The notes under the pieces were generated by a model that saw nothing but the letters and a program-made list of their open reading frames with translations, was not told the origin of the DNA and did not search any database. From NCBI GenBank assembly GCA_013824045.1, contig PNND01000395.1, positions 1 through 7,382 on the forward strand: DNA of 7,382 nucleotides. The letters are read 5' to 3'. The translations under genes were made by a program, and so were the position numbers. Positions 1 to 7,382 of this stretch are shown piece by piece. The stretch comes from Rhodobacter sp. (lineage in GTDB: Bacteria; Pseudomonadota; Alphaproteobacteria; Rhodobacterales; Rhodobacteraceae). Position 1 is the stretch's first letter; the number at the start of each line of letters is the position of its first letter.

Positions 1-3000
1 GAGCGCAGCAGTTCCACCGATTTCGACGCCGCCGACTCGCTTACTTCGCCGAAGTTGCGCTTGCCCTCATCCTCGCCACGTCCAAGGTCATCGAAGGCAT
101 GGCCTTGCGGTTTAACATGGGCCAGATCGGTGCGGTCCAGATAGCTCACTGCCAGTTCGCGGAAGATGTAGTCGAGGATCGAGGTCGCGTTCTTGATCGA
201 GTCGTTCCCCTGCACCATCCCTGCCGGTTCGAACCGGGTGAAGGTGAAGGCCTCCACGAACTCTTCCAGCGGCACGCCGTATTGCAGACCCACCGACACC
301 GCGATGGCGAAGTTGTTCATCATCGCCCGGAAGCCCGCGCCTTCCTTGTGCATGTCGATGAAGATCTCGCCCAGCCGCCCGTCGCCATATTCGCCGGTCC
401 GCAGATAAACCTTGTGACCACCGACAATGGCCTTCTGGGTATAGCCCTTGCGACGCTCGGGCAGCTTTTCGCGGTTGGTGCGGATCACTTCCTTGTAGAT
501 GATCCGTTCCACGATCTTTTCGGCCAGCACGGCGGCCTTTTCCTGCGCGGAACCGGAGGCGAGGATTTCCTCGGCCTCGTCGTCATCCTCGACCAGCGCG
601 GATGCCAGCGGCTGCGACAGCTTCGATCCATCGCGATAAAGCGCGTTGGCCTTGATGCCGAGGCTCCACGACAGTTCATAGGCCGCCAGCGTTTCTTCGA
701 TCGTGGCCGAGTTCGGCATGTTGATCGTCTTGGAAATCGCGCCCGAGATGAAGGACTGCGCCGCCGCCATCATGTGGATATGCGATTCCACCGAAAGGTA
801 ACGCTTGCCCGTCTTGCCGCAGGGATTGGCGCAATCGAAGACCGAGTAATGCTCGGGCTTCAGGAAGGGCGCGTTCTCCAGCGTCATGGTTCCACAGACA
901 TGATCATTCGCGGCGTCGATCTGGGCCTTGGTGAAACCAAGGTGACGCAGCAGATCAAAGGTCGGATCGGCCAGCTTTTCCGCCGGAATGCCCAGCGTGC
1001 CTTTGCAGAACTCTTCGCCCAGCGTCCACTGGTTGAAGACGAAGCGAATATCAAAGGCCGAGGGCAGCGCCGCGTCGATCTTTTCCAACTCGCGCGGGCC
1101 GAACCCGTGCCCGATCAGTGCGGTGTAGTTGATGCCGGGGCAGTTACCGAGCGAGCCGTGACCCACGGCATGGGCGACAATCTCAGCCACTTGCGAGGAC
1201 GGATAGCCCAGCATCTCCAGCGCGGCGGGAACCGACTGGTTGATGATCTTGAAGTAGCCGCCACCGGCCAGCTTCTTGAACTTCACCAGCGCGAAGTCCG
1301 GCTCGATCCCCGTGGTATCGCAATCCATCACAAGGCCGATAGTGCCCGTGGGTGCGATGACCGTAGTCTGGGCGTTGCGATAGCCATGCGCTTCACCCAG
1401 GGCCAGCGCCTCGTCCCAAGCGGATTTCGCAAGGGCGACAAGGGTTTGGTCGGGGCAGTTCGCGCTGTCGAGCGCGACCGGGTTCACGTTCACCGCCTCA
1501 TAGCCCGTGGTCGCGCCATGGGCGGCGCGGCGGTGGTTGCGGATCACGCGCAGCATGTGATCGGCGTTGCGCTTGTAACCCGGGAAGGCGCCCAGTTCCG
1601 ACGCCATCTCGGCCGAGGTGGCATAGGAAATACCGGTCATCAGTGCGGTCAGCGCCCCGCACAGGGCACGGCCCTTCACCGAGTCATAGCCCAGACCCAT
1701 GTTCATCAGCAGGCCGCCGATGTTGGCATAGCCAAGGCCCAGCGTACGGAAATCATAGGACCGCTGCGCAATCTCCTTCGACGGAAACTGCGCCATCATC
1801 ACCGACACTTCCAGCGTCACCGTCCACAGGCGGGTGGCGTGCATATAGGCGGCAGAGTCGAACTGGCCGTCCTTGTAGAAGGTCAGCAGGTTCATCGACG
1901 CAAGGTTGCAGGCCGTATCATCGAGGAACATGTATTCCGAGCAGGGGTTCGATCCGCGGATCGGGCCGTCTTCCGGGCAGGTATGCCAGGCGTTGACGGT
2001 GTCGTGGAACTGGATGCCGGGGTCGGCACAGGCCCAGGCGGCATGGCCCACCTGATCCCACAACTCGCGCGCCTTCACCGTCTTGGCGGTCTTGCCATCG
2101 GTGCGGCGGATCAGCGCCCAGTCGGCATCATCCTTGACCGCCTTGAGGAAGGCATCCGTCACGCGGACCGAGTTATTGGAGTTCTGGCCCGACACGGTGA
2201 TGTAGGCTTCCGAATCCCAGTCGGTGTCATAGGTCGGGAATTCGATCGAGGTGAAGCCCTGACGCGCATATTGCAGGATGCGGTTGGTATAGGTGTCGGG
2301 GATCATCGCCTTCTTGGCAGATTTGATCGCCGCCTTCAGCGCCGGGTTCTTGGCCGGATCAACCGAATCCTCGGCCGAGCCATCCCACTGGCGGATCGCG
2401 GTGAAGATTTCGTTCAGCTTCACCTCATGCGCCTTGGACCCGGCCACCAGTGAGGCGACCTTCTGCTCTTCGATCACCTTCCAGTTGATGAACTGCTCGA
2501 TATCGGGGTGATCCATGTCGCAGATCACCATCTTGGCCGCGCGGCGCGTGGTGCCGCCCGATTTGATCGCGCCTGCCGCGCGGTCACCGATCTTGAGGAA
2601 CCCCATCAGACCCGATGATTTGCCACCACCCGACAGCTTCTCCCCCTCGCCGCGCAGCGACGAGAAGTTGGTGCCGGTGCCCGAGCCATACTTGAACAGG
2701 CGCGCCTCACGCACCCACAGGTCCATGATCCCGCCATCGTTCACCAGATCATCCGAGACCGACTGGATGAAGCAGGCATGGGGCTGCGGGTGTTCATAGG
2801 CGCTGTCAGACTTGGTCAGCTTGCCGGTCTGGTAGTCGACGTAGAAGTGGCCCTGTGCGGGGCCGTCCACGCCATAGGCCCAATGCAGACCGGTGTTGAA
2901 CCACTGCGGGCTGTTTGGCGCGGCCATCTGGCGCGCAAGCATGAAGCGCATCTCATCAAAGTAGGCGCGGGCGTCGGCTTCGGTGCTGAAATAGCCACCC

Positions 3001-3368
3001 TTCCAACCCCAATAGGCCCATGCCCCCGCCAGACGGTCAAACACCTGCTTGGCCGAGGTTTCGCCGGTGAACCGCTCGCCTTCCGGCAATTCGGCCAAGG
3101 CGGCCTCATCGGGGACCGAACGCCACAGGAATTCGGGCACGCCCTTTTCCTTCACGCGCTTCAGACGGGCCGGAATGCCTGCCTTGCGGAAATACTTCTG
3201 GGCCAGAACGTCAGACGCGACCTGGCTCCAACCTTCCGGAACCTCAACGGCGTCATTGCGAAACACGACCGTCCCATCCGGATTGCGGATTTCCGACGTC
3301 GTCTTGGCAAAGGCCATTGCCCCGTAGGCGCCGGTCACCTCGGTCGTGAATTTGCGTTCGATCTTCAT
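1..3368 (-). CDS. nrdJ: Adenosylcobalamin-dependent (class II) ribonucleoside-diphosphate reductase, C-terminus cut off by window edge
   Basis: Cytoplasmic enzyme that reduces ribonucleotides to deoxyribonucleotides, using adenosylcobalamin to generate the active-site thiyl radical, so it needs no oxygen. The frame is open from ATG at 3368 to the left edge, with 1122 full codons. Visible landmarks are HACF (Cys199, first redox cysteine), the GGTTRRAA stretch at 271-278, NPCSE at 474-478 (Asn474, thiyl-radical Cys476, Glu478), and Cys487 in DDTACNLA (second redox cysteine). Cys476 and Cys487 are 11 residues apart, as are Cys408 and Cys419 of the Lactobacillus leichmannii enzyme. The phosphate-binding loop PTGTIG is at 673-678. 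A TSCPD-type domain lies at roughly 975-1085. Alphaproteobacterial members are about 1200 residues or more, so the missing end should hold the C-terminal cysteine-rich tail. The start is chosen because [10 protein letters not shown] is the usual N-terminus of this group; upstream GGAG (11 nt away) is only a weak ribosome site. I see no frameshift or missing catalytic residue. Confidence 0.97.
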   Translation of the reverse strand, partial: MKIERKFTTEVTGAYGAMAFAKTTSEIRNPDGTVVFRNDAVEVPEGWSQVASDVLAQKYFRKAGIPARLKRVKEKGVPEFLWRSVPDEAALAELPEGERFTGETSAKQVFDRLAGAWAYWGWKGGYFSTEADARAYFDEMRFMLARQMAAPNSPQWFNTGLHWAYGVDGPAQGHFYVDYQTGKLTKSDSAYEHPQPHACFIQSVSDDLVNDGGIMDLWVREARLFKYGSGTGTNFSSLRGEGEKLSGGGKSSGLMGFLKIGDRAAGAIKSGGTTRRAAKMVICDMDHPDIEQFINWKVIEEQKVASLVAGSKAHEVKLNEIFTAIRQWDGSAEDSVDPAKNPALKAAIKSAKKAMIPDTYTNRILQYARQGFTSIEFPTYDTDWDSEAYITVSGQNSNNSVRVTDAFLKAVKDDADWALIRRTDGKTAKTVKARELWDQVGHAAWACADPGIQFHDTVNAWHTCPEDGPIRGSNPCSEYMFLDDTACNLASMNLLTFYKDGQFDSAAYMHATRLWTVTLEVSVMMAQFPSKEIAQRSYDFRTLGLGYANIGGLLMNMGLGYDSVKGRALCGALTALMTGISYATSAEMASELGAFPGYKRNADHMLRVIRNHRRAAHGATTGYEAVNVNPVALDSANCPDQTLVALAKSAWDEALALGEAHGYRNAQTTVIAPTGTIGLVMDCDTTGIEPDFALVKFKKLAGGGYFKIINQSVPAALEMLGYPSSQVAEIVAHAVGHGSLGNCPGINYTALIGHGFGPRELEKIDAALPSAFDIRFVFNQWTLGEEFCKGTLGIPAEKLADPTFDLLRHLGFTKAQIDAANDHVCGTMTLENAPFLKPEHYSVFDCANPCGKTGKRYLSVESHIHMMAAAQSFISGAISKTINMPNSATIEETLAAYELSWSLGIKANALYRDGSKLSQPLASALVEDDDEAEEILASGSAQEKAAVLAEKIVERIIYKEVIRTNREKLPERRKGYTQKAIVGGHKVYLRTGEYGDGRLGEIFIDMHKEGAGFRAMMNNFAIAVSVGLQYGVPLEEFVEAFTFTRFEPAGMVQGNDSIKNATSILDYIFRELAVSYLDRTDLAHVKPQGHAFDDLGRGEDEGKRNFGEVSESAASKSVELLR

Positions 3369-3527
3369 CTCTGCCCCGTCTCCAAAATGCTGGCGGGGCC
3401 TGCGCCCCATCCGATGTTGAACCTAATGCGGTTGACAACGCTTCGCCCGCCCCTGCCCGATGGGCACAGGATCAGGGCAACCTGCTGGCTGCCCGTTTCT
3501 GTAGGGTTGGAACCTAATTGTTGCTGA
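3369..3527 (-). promoter_or_regulatory. Structured 5' leader of nrdJ
   Basis: No gene is supported here; small open frames in this stretch are shadows. If transcription starts about 7-8 bases after the candidate -10 (near 3527), nrdJ mRNA has a leader of about 160 nt. It contains three short perfect stems. GGGGC/GCCCC with a 4-nt loop lies at 3395-3408, about 27-40 nt upstream of the start codon. TGCCC/GGGCA with a 3-nt loop lies at 3454-3466. GGGCA/TGCCC with a 10-nt loop lies just upstream of that, near 3475-3494. A 9-bp exact direct repeat (minus strand ATTAGGTTC) occurs at 3419-3427 and 3510-3518. I looked for the conserved GCCACTG box of a cobalamin riboswitch and did not find it. Whether the leader regulates anything is inference. 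Confidence 0.4.
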
Positions 3528-3543
3528 CCACTAGATGTTGTGG
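3528..3543 (-). promoter_or_regulatory. NrdR-like box 1 (proximal to nrdJ)
   Basis: The plus strand reads CCACTAGATGTTGTGG, 16 bp with CCAC/GTGG ends. Against the published NrdR box consensus acaCwAtATaTwGtgt it agrees at 12 of 16 positions, including the core C, A, AT, T and G. NrdR is the ATP/dATP-sensing repressor of ribonucleotide reductase genes. The box covers the candidate -10 element of the nrdJ promoter, the typical repressing position. NrdR itself is not encoded in this window. Confidence 0.75.
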
Positions 3544-3564
3544 CCTTACCGCTCACTTCGTCAA
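3535..3564 (-). promoter_or_regulatory. Candidate nrdJ promoter
   Basis: On the minus strand, TTGACG (3564-3559) is a 5/6 match to a -35 element. It is followed after 18 bp by CAACAT (3540-3535), a poor 3/6 match to a -10 element. The pair lies inside the two NrdR-like boxes, which supports it as the regulated promoter. The predicted start is near 3527. The weak -10 is the main doubt. Confidence 0.45.
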
Positions 3565-3574
3565 ACTGTCGTAA
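3559..3574 (-). promoter_or_regulatory. NrdR-like box 2 (distal to nrdJ)
   Basis: The plus strand reads CGTCAAACTGTCGTAA. It is a weaker match to the NrdR consensus: about 7 of the 9 most conserved core positions agree, while the outer flanks do not. What supports it is spacing. It begins exactly 31 bp from box 1, leaving a 15-bp gap, or about three helical turns. Tandem NrdR boxes in other bacteria show this arrangement. It also covers the candidate -35 element. Confidence 0.6.
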
Positions 3575-3777
3575 AGTGATGGTGTGATCAACGGGAATTT
3601 TGGGGGGTCATAGCCGATTTTTCGCTTGACGATTTTCCTGCAACAGGGCGCTTCCGGCACGCCAGCCTGTGCGTAATGCGGGGGAAAAGACCGGGACAAC
3701 ACAACCTGCGGCCCAAGAATATCACGCTTTTGTGCAGGCTTGGCGCAGCCTGTTCAACGCTTCTGTGAATGGCGCAT
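3575..3777. other. Intergenic stretch between the nrdJ promoter and the transporter stop codon
   Basis: No coding region is supported in these 203 bases. The strand upstream of the nrdJ promoter includes TGAT-N6-ATCA at 3577-3590, centred near -57 of the predicted nrdJ start. It is a possible activator site, but does not fit a named consensus well. There are two hairpin-forming sequences (3643-3670 and 3735-3752), neither followed by a run of T on the minus strand. I see nothing else. Confidence 0.5.
3735..3752 (-). terminator. Hairpin downstream of the first DMT transporter, possible weak terminator
   Basis: A perfect 6-bp stem CAGGCT/AGCCTG with a 6-nt loop begins about 26 bases after the stop codon of the minus-strand transporter. 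The position suits transcript termination or 3'-end protection between this gene and nrdJ. However, it is followed on the minus strand by CACAAAAG, not a T run, so it is not a canonical intrinsic terminator. Confidence 0.3.
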
Positions 3778-4698
3778 TCACCCTTCGCCCGGCGAACGCA
3801 CCGATTCTGCGGGCTTGGGGGTGCGACGATTGATCAGCACGATGCCCAGACCAACCAAGCCCGCTGCCCATAAAAGCGCCGGTGTCACCGACTCACCCAG
3901 GAACATCCAGCCCAGAAAGATGGCAAGGATCGGGGTCAGAAACGAGAAACTGGCCACCGTCGCAGCCGGATAGACTGACAAGAGCCAGAGCCAGCCGATG
4001 AATCCCCCCGCCACAACGATAGACGACTGAAAGATCAGCCCCACTATATGTAGTGGCGTCACCTCGCGGATGAGCGGCCCGAACAAAGGCGCCGCCAGCA
4101 GCAGGATGGGGGCCGAGACGAGCACCATCCAGAACAGCTGCATCTCTGGCCCCGCCGCCCGCAGGCGCGACGCGCGCGCCACTATGGCCGTGCCCGCCCA
4201 ACCAAGCGCCCCGCCAAGCGCCAGCAGATCACCGGCCAGACTGCCCTCCGTCTCGGGGCTGCGCGACAGGATCGCCCACGCCGTTCCGGTGAAAGCCAGC
4301 GCAAGCCCGGCCAGACGTGTGACCGTGAGCCGCTCCCCCGGCAGCAGGAAATGCGCCAATAGCGCAAACCAGACTGGCATCGAATAGAAGATGACCGAGG
4401 CCCGGCTGACCGCCGTCAGGTCCAGCGCCAGAAACAAGCACAGGAATTCGGCGGCAAAGACCGTGCCGATCAGTAGCCCCGGCCAAAGGTCCGCCCGCTT
4501 CAATTGCGGGGGTCGCCCGCGCCAGACCAACCAAAGCGCGACAAACCCGATCGCCAGCGCCGACCGCAGCCCCGCGAAGAACACCGGTTGCAGCCCCGTG
4601 TTCACCCATTTCACAAGAATCTGGTTGAACGCCAGCAGGAGCGTCACACCCAGCAGGGCCGTGCCACCAAAGGCATCCAACCTGTCTTTCCGGTTCAT
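3778..4698 (-). CDS. EamA/DMT-superfamily membrane transporter, substrate unknown
   Basis: Inner-membrane protein of 306 residues, the usual size of ten-helix EamA transporters, which move small metabolites. About ten hydrophobic segments can be picked out, near residues 10-29, 38-59, 72-92, 99-119, 127-145, 155-174, 187-207, 217-240, 245-266 and 272-289. The two halves each show the EamA pattern, an internal duplication: LTAVSRASVIFYSMPVWFAL then LPGERLT in the first, and PAATVASFSFLTPILAI then FLGESVT in the second. I chose ATG at 4698 because the first helix follows within ten residues. The frame can be extended to GTG at 4776, which would add 26 residues rich in Gly, Gln and Leu that overlap a candidate promoter and dyad. 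The gene is divergent from the Mur regulator and on the same strand as nrdJ, but 409 bp and a separate promoter divide those two. The substrate cannot be read from sequence; amino-acid or metabolite export is typical of the family. Confidence 0.88.
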   Translation of the reverse strand: MNRKDRLDAFGGTALLGVTLLLAFNQILVKWVNTGLQPVFFAGLRSALAIGFVALWLVWRGRPPQLKRADLWPGLLIGTVFAAEFLCLFLALDLTAVSRASVIFYSMPVWFALLAHFLLPGERLTVTRLAGLALAFTGTAWAILSRSPETEGSLAGDLLALGGALGWAGTAIVARASRLRAAGPEMQLFWMVLVSAPILLLAAPLFGPLIREVTPLHIVGLIFQSSIVVAGGFIGWLWLLSVYPAATVASFSFLTPILAIFLGWMFLGESVTPALLWAAGLVGLGIVLINRRTPKPAESVRSPGEG

Positions 4699-4759
4699 CG
4701 CGCCCTGCCCTTTTCCTTGCCCTGATGGAGCCTGTGGGCCAGCCAAGAGCAGAGTCAAC

Positions 4760-4776
4760 GTGCTCAACTTTAGCAC
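4760..4776. promoter_or_regulatory. 17-bp dyad, probable operator between the first transporter and mur
   Basis: GTGCTCAACTTTAGCAC is an inverted repeat centred on C4768, with 7 of 8 symmetric pairs matching (only positions 4765/4771 fail). It lies in the 137-bp divergent region between the two start codons. On the minus strand it contains TGCTAAAGT, which resembles an extended -10 element (TG-N-TAAAGT at 4775-4767) for the transporter gene. Binding here would block that promoter. The dyad starts 60 bp upstream of the mur start codon. The binding protein is unknown; autoregulation by Mur is a hypothesis, as the sequence is not a clear match to a Fur or Irr box. Confidence 0.5.
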
Positions 4777-4785
4777 TGGCCCCCC

Positions 4786-4814
4786 TTGGCCGGATCACGT
4801 AAATCCCGATAAAG
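4786..4814 (+). promoter_or_regulatory. Weak candidate promoter for mur
   Basis: TTGGCC (4786-4791, 4/6 to the -35 consensus) is followed after 17 bp by GATAAA (4809-4814, 4/6 to the -10 consensus). This predicts a start near 4821 and a very short leader containing the ribosome site. It is only a plausible reading; other hexamers in this GC-rich region score similarly. Confidence 0.3.
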
Positions 4815-4835
4815 GGAACGGGAACGAGGCAGAAG

Positions 4836-5246
4836 ATGGCGGATATCATCGCCCGTTGCGAGGCTAAGGGCCTGCGCATGACAGACCAGCGCCGGGTTGT
4901 GGCCCGTGTCATCGGCGAATCCGAAGATCACCCCGATGTTGAAGAGCTTTATGCCCGCGCCGCGAAAGTGGACCCCAAGATTTCGATCGCCACCGTCTAT
5001 CGCACCGTGAAACTGTTCGAAGAGGCCGGCATCCTCGACAAGCTGGAATTCGGCGATGGCCGCGCCCGCTATGAGGATGCCGAGCGCGATCACCACGACC
5101 ATCTGATCGACGTGAATTCGGGCGATGTGATCGAATTCATCGACCCCGATATCGAAGAACTGCAAGAACGCATCGCCGCCCGGCTGGGCTACAAGCTGGT
5201 CGGCCACCGGCTGGAACTGCTGGGTATTCCCATCAAGAAATCCTGA
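4836..5246 (+). CDS. mur: Fur-family metalloregulator, alphaproteobacterial Mur (manganese-responsive) type
   Basis: Dimeric cytoplasmic transcription factor of 136 residues, a normal length for the family. An N-terminal winged helix has its recognition helix around 50-66 (ISIATVYRTVKLFEEAG); the C-terminal dimerisation and metal domain follows. All metal ligands of E. coli Fur are present with a constant offset of minus one: His32, Glu80, His87, His89 for one site and His86, Asp88, Glu107, His124 for the other. The E. coli CxxC that helps bind structural zinc is DVNS here, and the only cysteine is Cys8. This pattern, and the run HHDHLID then GDVIEF, is what I know from rhizobial Fur/Mur, which in alphaproteobacteria controls manganese uptake (sitABCD/mntH) more than iron. 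It lacks the extra histidine cluster of Irr. ACGAGG ends six bases before ATG, a good ribosome site. Many genomes would label it fur. It probably forms an operon with the transporter gene two bases downstream. Confidence 0.92.
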   Translation: MADIIARCEAKGLRMTDQRRVVARVIGESEDHPDVEELYARAAKVDPKISIATVYRTVKLFEEAGILDKLEFGDGRARYEDAERDHHDHLIDVNSGDVIEFIDPDIEELQERIAARLGYKLVGHRLELLGIPIKKS

Positions 5247-5248
5247 CC

Positions 5249-6157
5249 TTGGACCAAGGCGCCGATCAGGCCCGGTCCAACCTGCGGGGCATCATCCTGA
5301 TGCTGGCGGCGATGGCGCTTTTTGCTGTCGAGGACATGTTTCTGAAATGGGCGGCGGCGGACCTTCCGGTGGGTATGGTGATCTTTGTCGCCGGGGCCTT
5401 TGGCGCGCCGGTTTTTGCGGTGATGGCGCGGATGGGCGGGCAGCGCGTGCTGACACGGGCCGCGCTGAACCCTTGGGTGATCCTGCGCAATCTGGGCGAG
5501 ATGGCGGGAACCTATGCCTATATCCACGCCCTCGCCCTCGTGCCGCTGTCCACCGTTTCCGCCGTGCTGCAGGCCATGCCGCTGGCCGTCACGCTGGGCG
5601 CTGCACTCTTCTTGGGTGAAACGGTGGGCTGGCGGCGCTGGGCCGCCATCGCCGTGGGATTCGCCGGGGTGCTGGTGGTGATCCGCCCGGGACTGGAGGG
5701 GTTCCGCCCCGAGGCGACATGGGTGCTGGTCACCGTGGCCGCTTTGGCACTGCGCGATCTGGCGACGCGGGCGGTGCCAAAGGAGTGCAACACGGCGCAG
5801 GTTTCCTGCTGGGGGCTGATGTCGGTCGGTCTGTTGGGCGCGGTGCTGATGGTGCCGGGCGGCGCGGTCGTCCCCGACTCCGGGCAGATCGGTGTACTGT
5901 TCGGGGCGCTGGTCTTTGGCACGGCGGGCTATTGGGCCGTGGTCGCGGCCAGCCGCACGGGCGAGGTTTCGATCGTGTCGCCCTTTCGTTACGCACGCCT
6001 GCTATTCGCCATCCTGATCGGGGCCTTCATCTTTGATGAAATCCCCGATGCGCTGACGCTGATCGGGGCCGTGCTGATCATCGGGTCAGGGCTCTATGCG
6101 CTGGCCCGCGAACGGGCGCGCAAACGCGCCCTTTCCTTGCAGGGCAGCAGCGTTTAA
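5249..6157 (+). CDS. EamA/DMT-superfamily membrane transporter, substrate unknown, coupled to mur
   Basis: Inner-membrane protein of 302 residues with about ten predicted helices, near 13-33, 40-60, 77-97, 101-121, 130-146, 156-172, 184-203, 213-233, 246-263 and 268-286. Both EamA halves are present: PLSTVSAVLQAMPLAVTLGA then FLGETVGWRR, and SRTGEVSIVSPFRYARLLFA then FIFDEIPDALT. The start is taken as TTG at 5249, two bases after the mur stop codon. No ribosome site precedes it, so translation probably depends on ribosomes finishing mur. The next in-frame ATG (5300, residue 18) would cut into the first helix. The last residues (RERARKRA) are basic and cytoplasmic, and their codons form a terminator-like hairpin. 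It resembles the drug/metabolite transporters loosely grouped with RhaT-like and S-adenosylmethionine carriers, but this is too weak to assign a substrate. It is clearly divergent in sequence from the other EamA protein in the window, so not a recent duplicate. Confidence 0.87.
   Translation: MDQGADQARSNLRGIILMLAAMALFAVEDMFLKWAAADLPVGMVIFVAGAFGAPVFAVMARMGGQRVLTRAALNPWVILRNLGEMAGTYAYIHALALVPLSTVSAVLQAMPLAVTLGAALFLGETVGWRRWAAIAVGFAGVLVVIRPGLEGFRPEATWVLVTVAALALRDLATRAVPKECNTAQVSCWGLMSVGLLGAVLMVPGGAVVPDSGQIGVLFGALVFGTAGYWAVVAASRTGEVSIVSPFRYARLLFAILIGAFIFDEIPDALTLIGAVLIIGSGLYALARERARKRALSLQGSSV
6114..6138 (+). terminator. Intrinsic-terminator-like hairpin inside the transporter 3' end
   Basis: GGGCGCG (6114-6120), loop CAAA, CGCGCCC (6125-6131), then TTTCCTT. 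This is a perfect 7-bp GC stem with a 4-nt loop and a short, interrupted T tract. It overlaps the codons for the basic tail and ends 17 bases before the stop codon. It could reduce read-through from mur and the transporter into eno. The T tract is shorter than in strong terminators, and the same bases code for Arg/Ala/Lys, so coincidence from GC-rich codons is possible. Confidence 0.45.

Positions 6158-7382
<1,225 letters not shown>

Noticed and set aside
99..2453. A 784-codon open frame on the plus strand, the longest complete one in the window
   Set aside because: It lies exactly in codon register opposite nrdJ. In that register it meets a stop only where nrdJ uses TTA, CTA or TCA, which are rare in this GC-rich genome; it ends at a TCA serine codon. 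The translation resembles no protein family and is rich in His, Arg and Gly as expected of an antisense shadow.
3369..3527. Cobalamin riboswitch upstream of the B12-dependent reductase
   Set aside because: No GCCACTG-type B12 box or other conserved core was found on the minus strand, and the space is short for the full aptamer.
3577..3590. FNR- or CRP-like site TGAT-N6-ATCA upstream of the nrdJ promoter
   Set aside because: FNR needs TTGAT-N4-ATCAA and CRP needs TGTGA-N6-TCACA; neither is met. It remains only a possible unassigned dyad.
4699..4776. GTG at 4776 as the start of the first transporter
   Set aside because: The extra 26 residues are not typical of the family and overlap a dyad with a candidate extended -10 element. 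ATG at 4698 gives the normal spacing to the first helix. A G-rich stretch upstream of the GTG keeps it possible but less likely.
4229..4912. A 227-codon minus-strand open frame across the divergent region
   Set aside because: It is a different frame over the EamA gene and the start of mur. Its translation has no helices or motifs, whereas the competing frame gives a clean ten-helix transporter.
4770..5207. A 145-codon minus-strand frame opposite mur
   Set aside because: Antisense shadow of a well-supported Fur-family gene with all metal ligands intact.

Overview
The window looks like ordinary chromosomal core sequence from an alphaproteobacterium, most likely Rhodobacterales (Rhodobacter/Paracoccus relatives). 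Codon use is strongly GC-rich. It carries a very long adenosylcobalamin-dependent (class II) ribonucleotide reductase and a Fur-family protein of the alphaproteobacterial Mur type, which lacks the CxxC zinc motif. There is no mobile element, CRISPR array, rRNA or tRNA that I can see, and no sign of horizontal transfer. The taxonomic placement is from recognition of the protein sequences, not from a search.

Layout. Minus strand: nrdJ fills 1-3368 and runs off the left edge, with at least 1122 residues visible. Upstream of it is a 409-bp non-coding stretch (3369-3777). This holds a candidate promoter (TTGACG / CAACAT) covered by two 16-bp NrdR-like boxes exactly 31 bp apart, and then a leader of about 160 nt that can form several hairpins. 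Upstream of that, also on the minus strand, is an EamA/DMT-family transporter (3778-4698). Plus strand: divergently from that transporter, the Mur/Fur regulator (4836-5246) is followed two bases later by a second EamA/DMT transporter (5249-6157, TTG start). Enolase (6206 to the right edge, 392 of about 425 residues) comes next. A terminator-like hairpin sits in the last codons of the second transporter gene, just before eno.

How it fits together. The clearest regulatory reading is that nrdJ, which makes deoxyribonucleotides, is under NrdR control. The divergent region between the first transporter and mur contains a 17-bp dyad overlapping a candidate extended -10 element, which suggests a repressor site; the regulator is unknown, and Mur itself is a candidate. 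mur and the second transporter look like a translationally coupled pair. Enolase is probably expressed largely independently of them, given the intervening hairpin.

I found no previously undescribed multi-gene system here. The points worth following up are regulatory: the tandem NrdR site, the mur/transporter dyad, the hairpin inside a coding 3' end, and the unknown substrates of the two transporters flanking mur.
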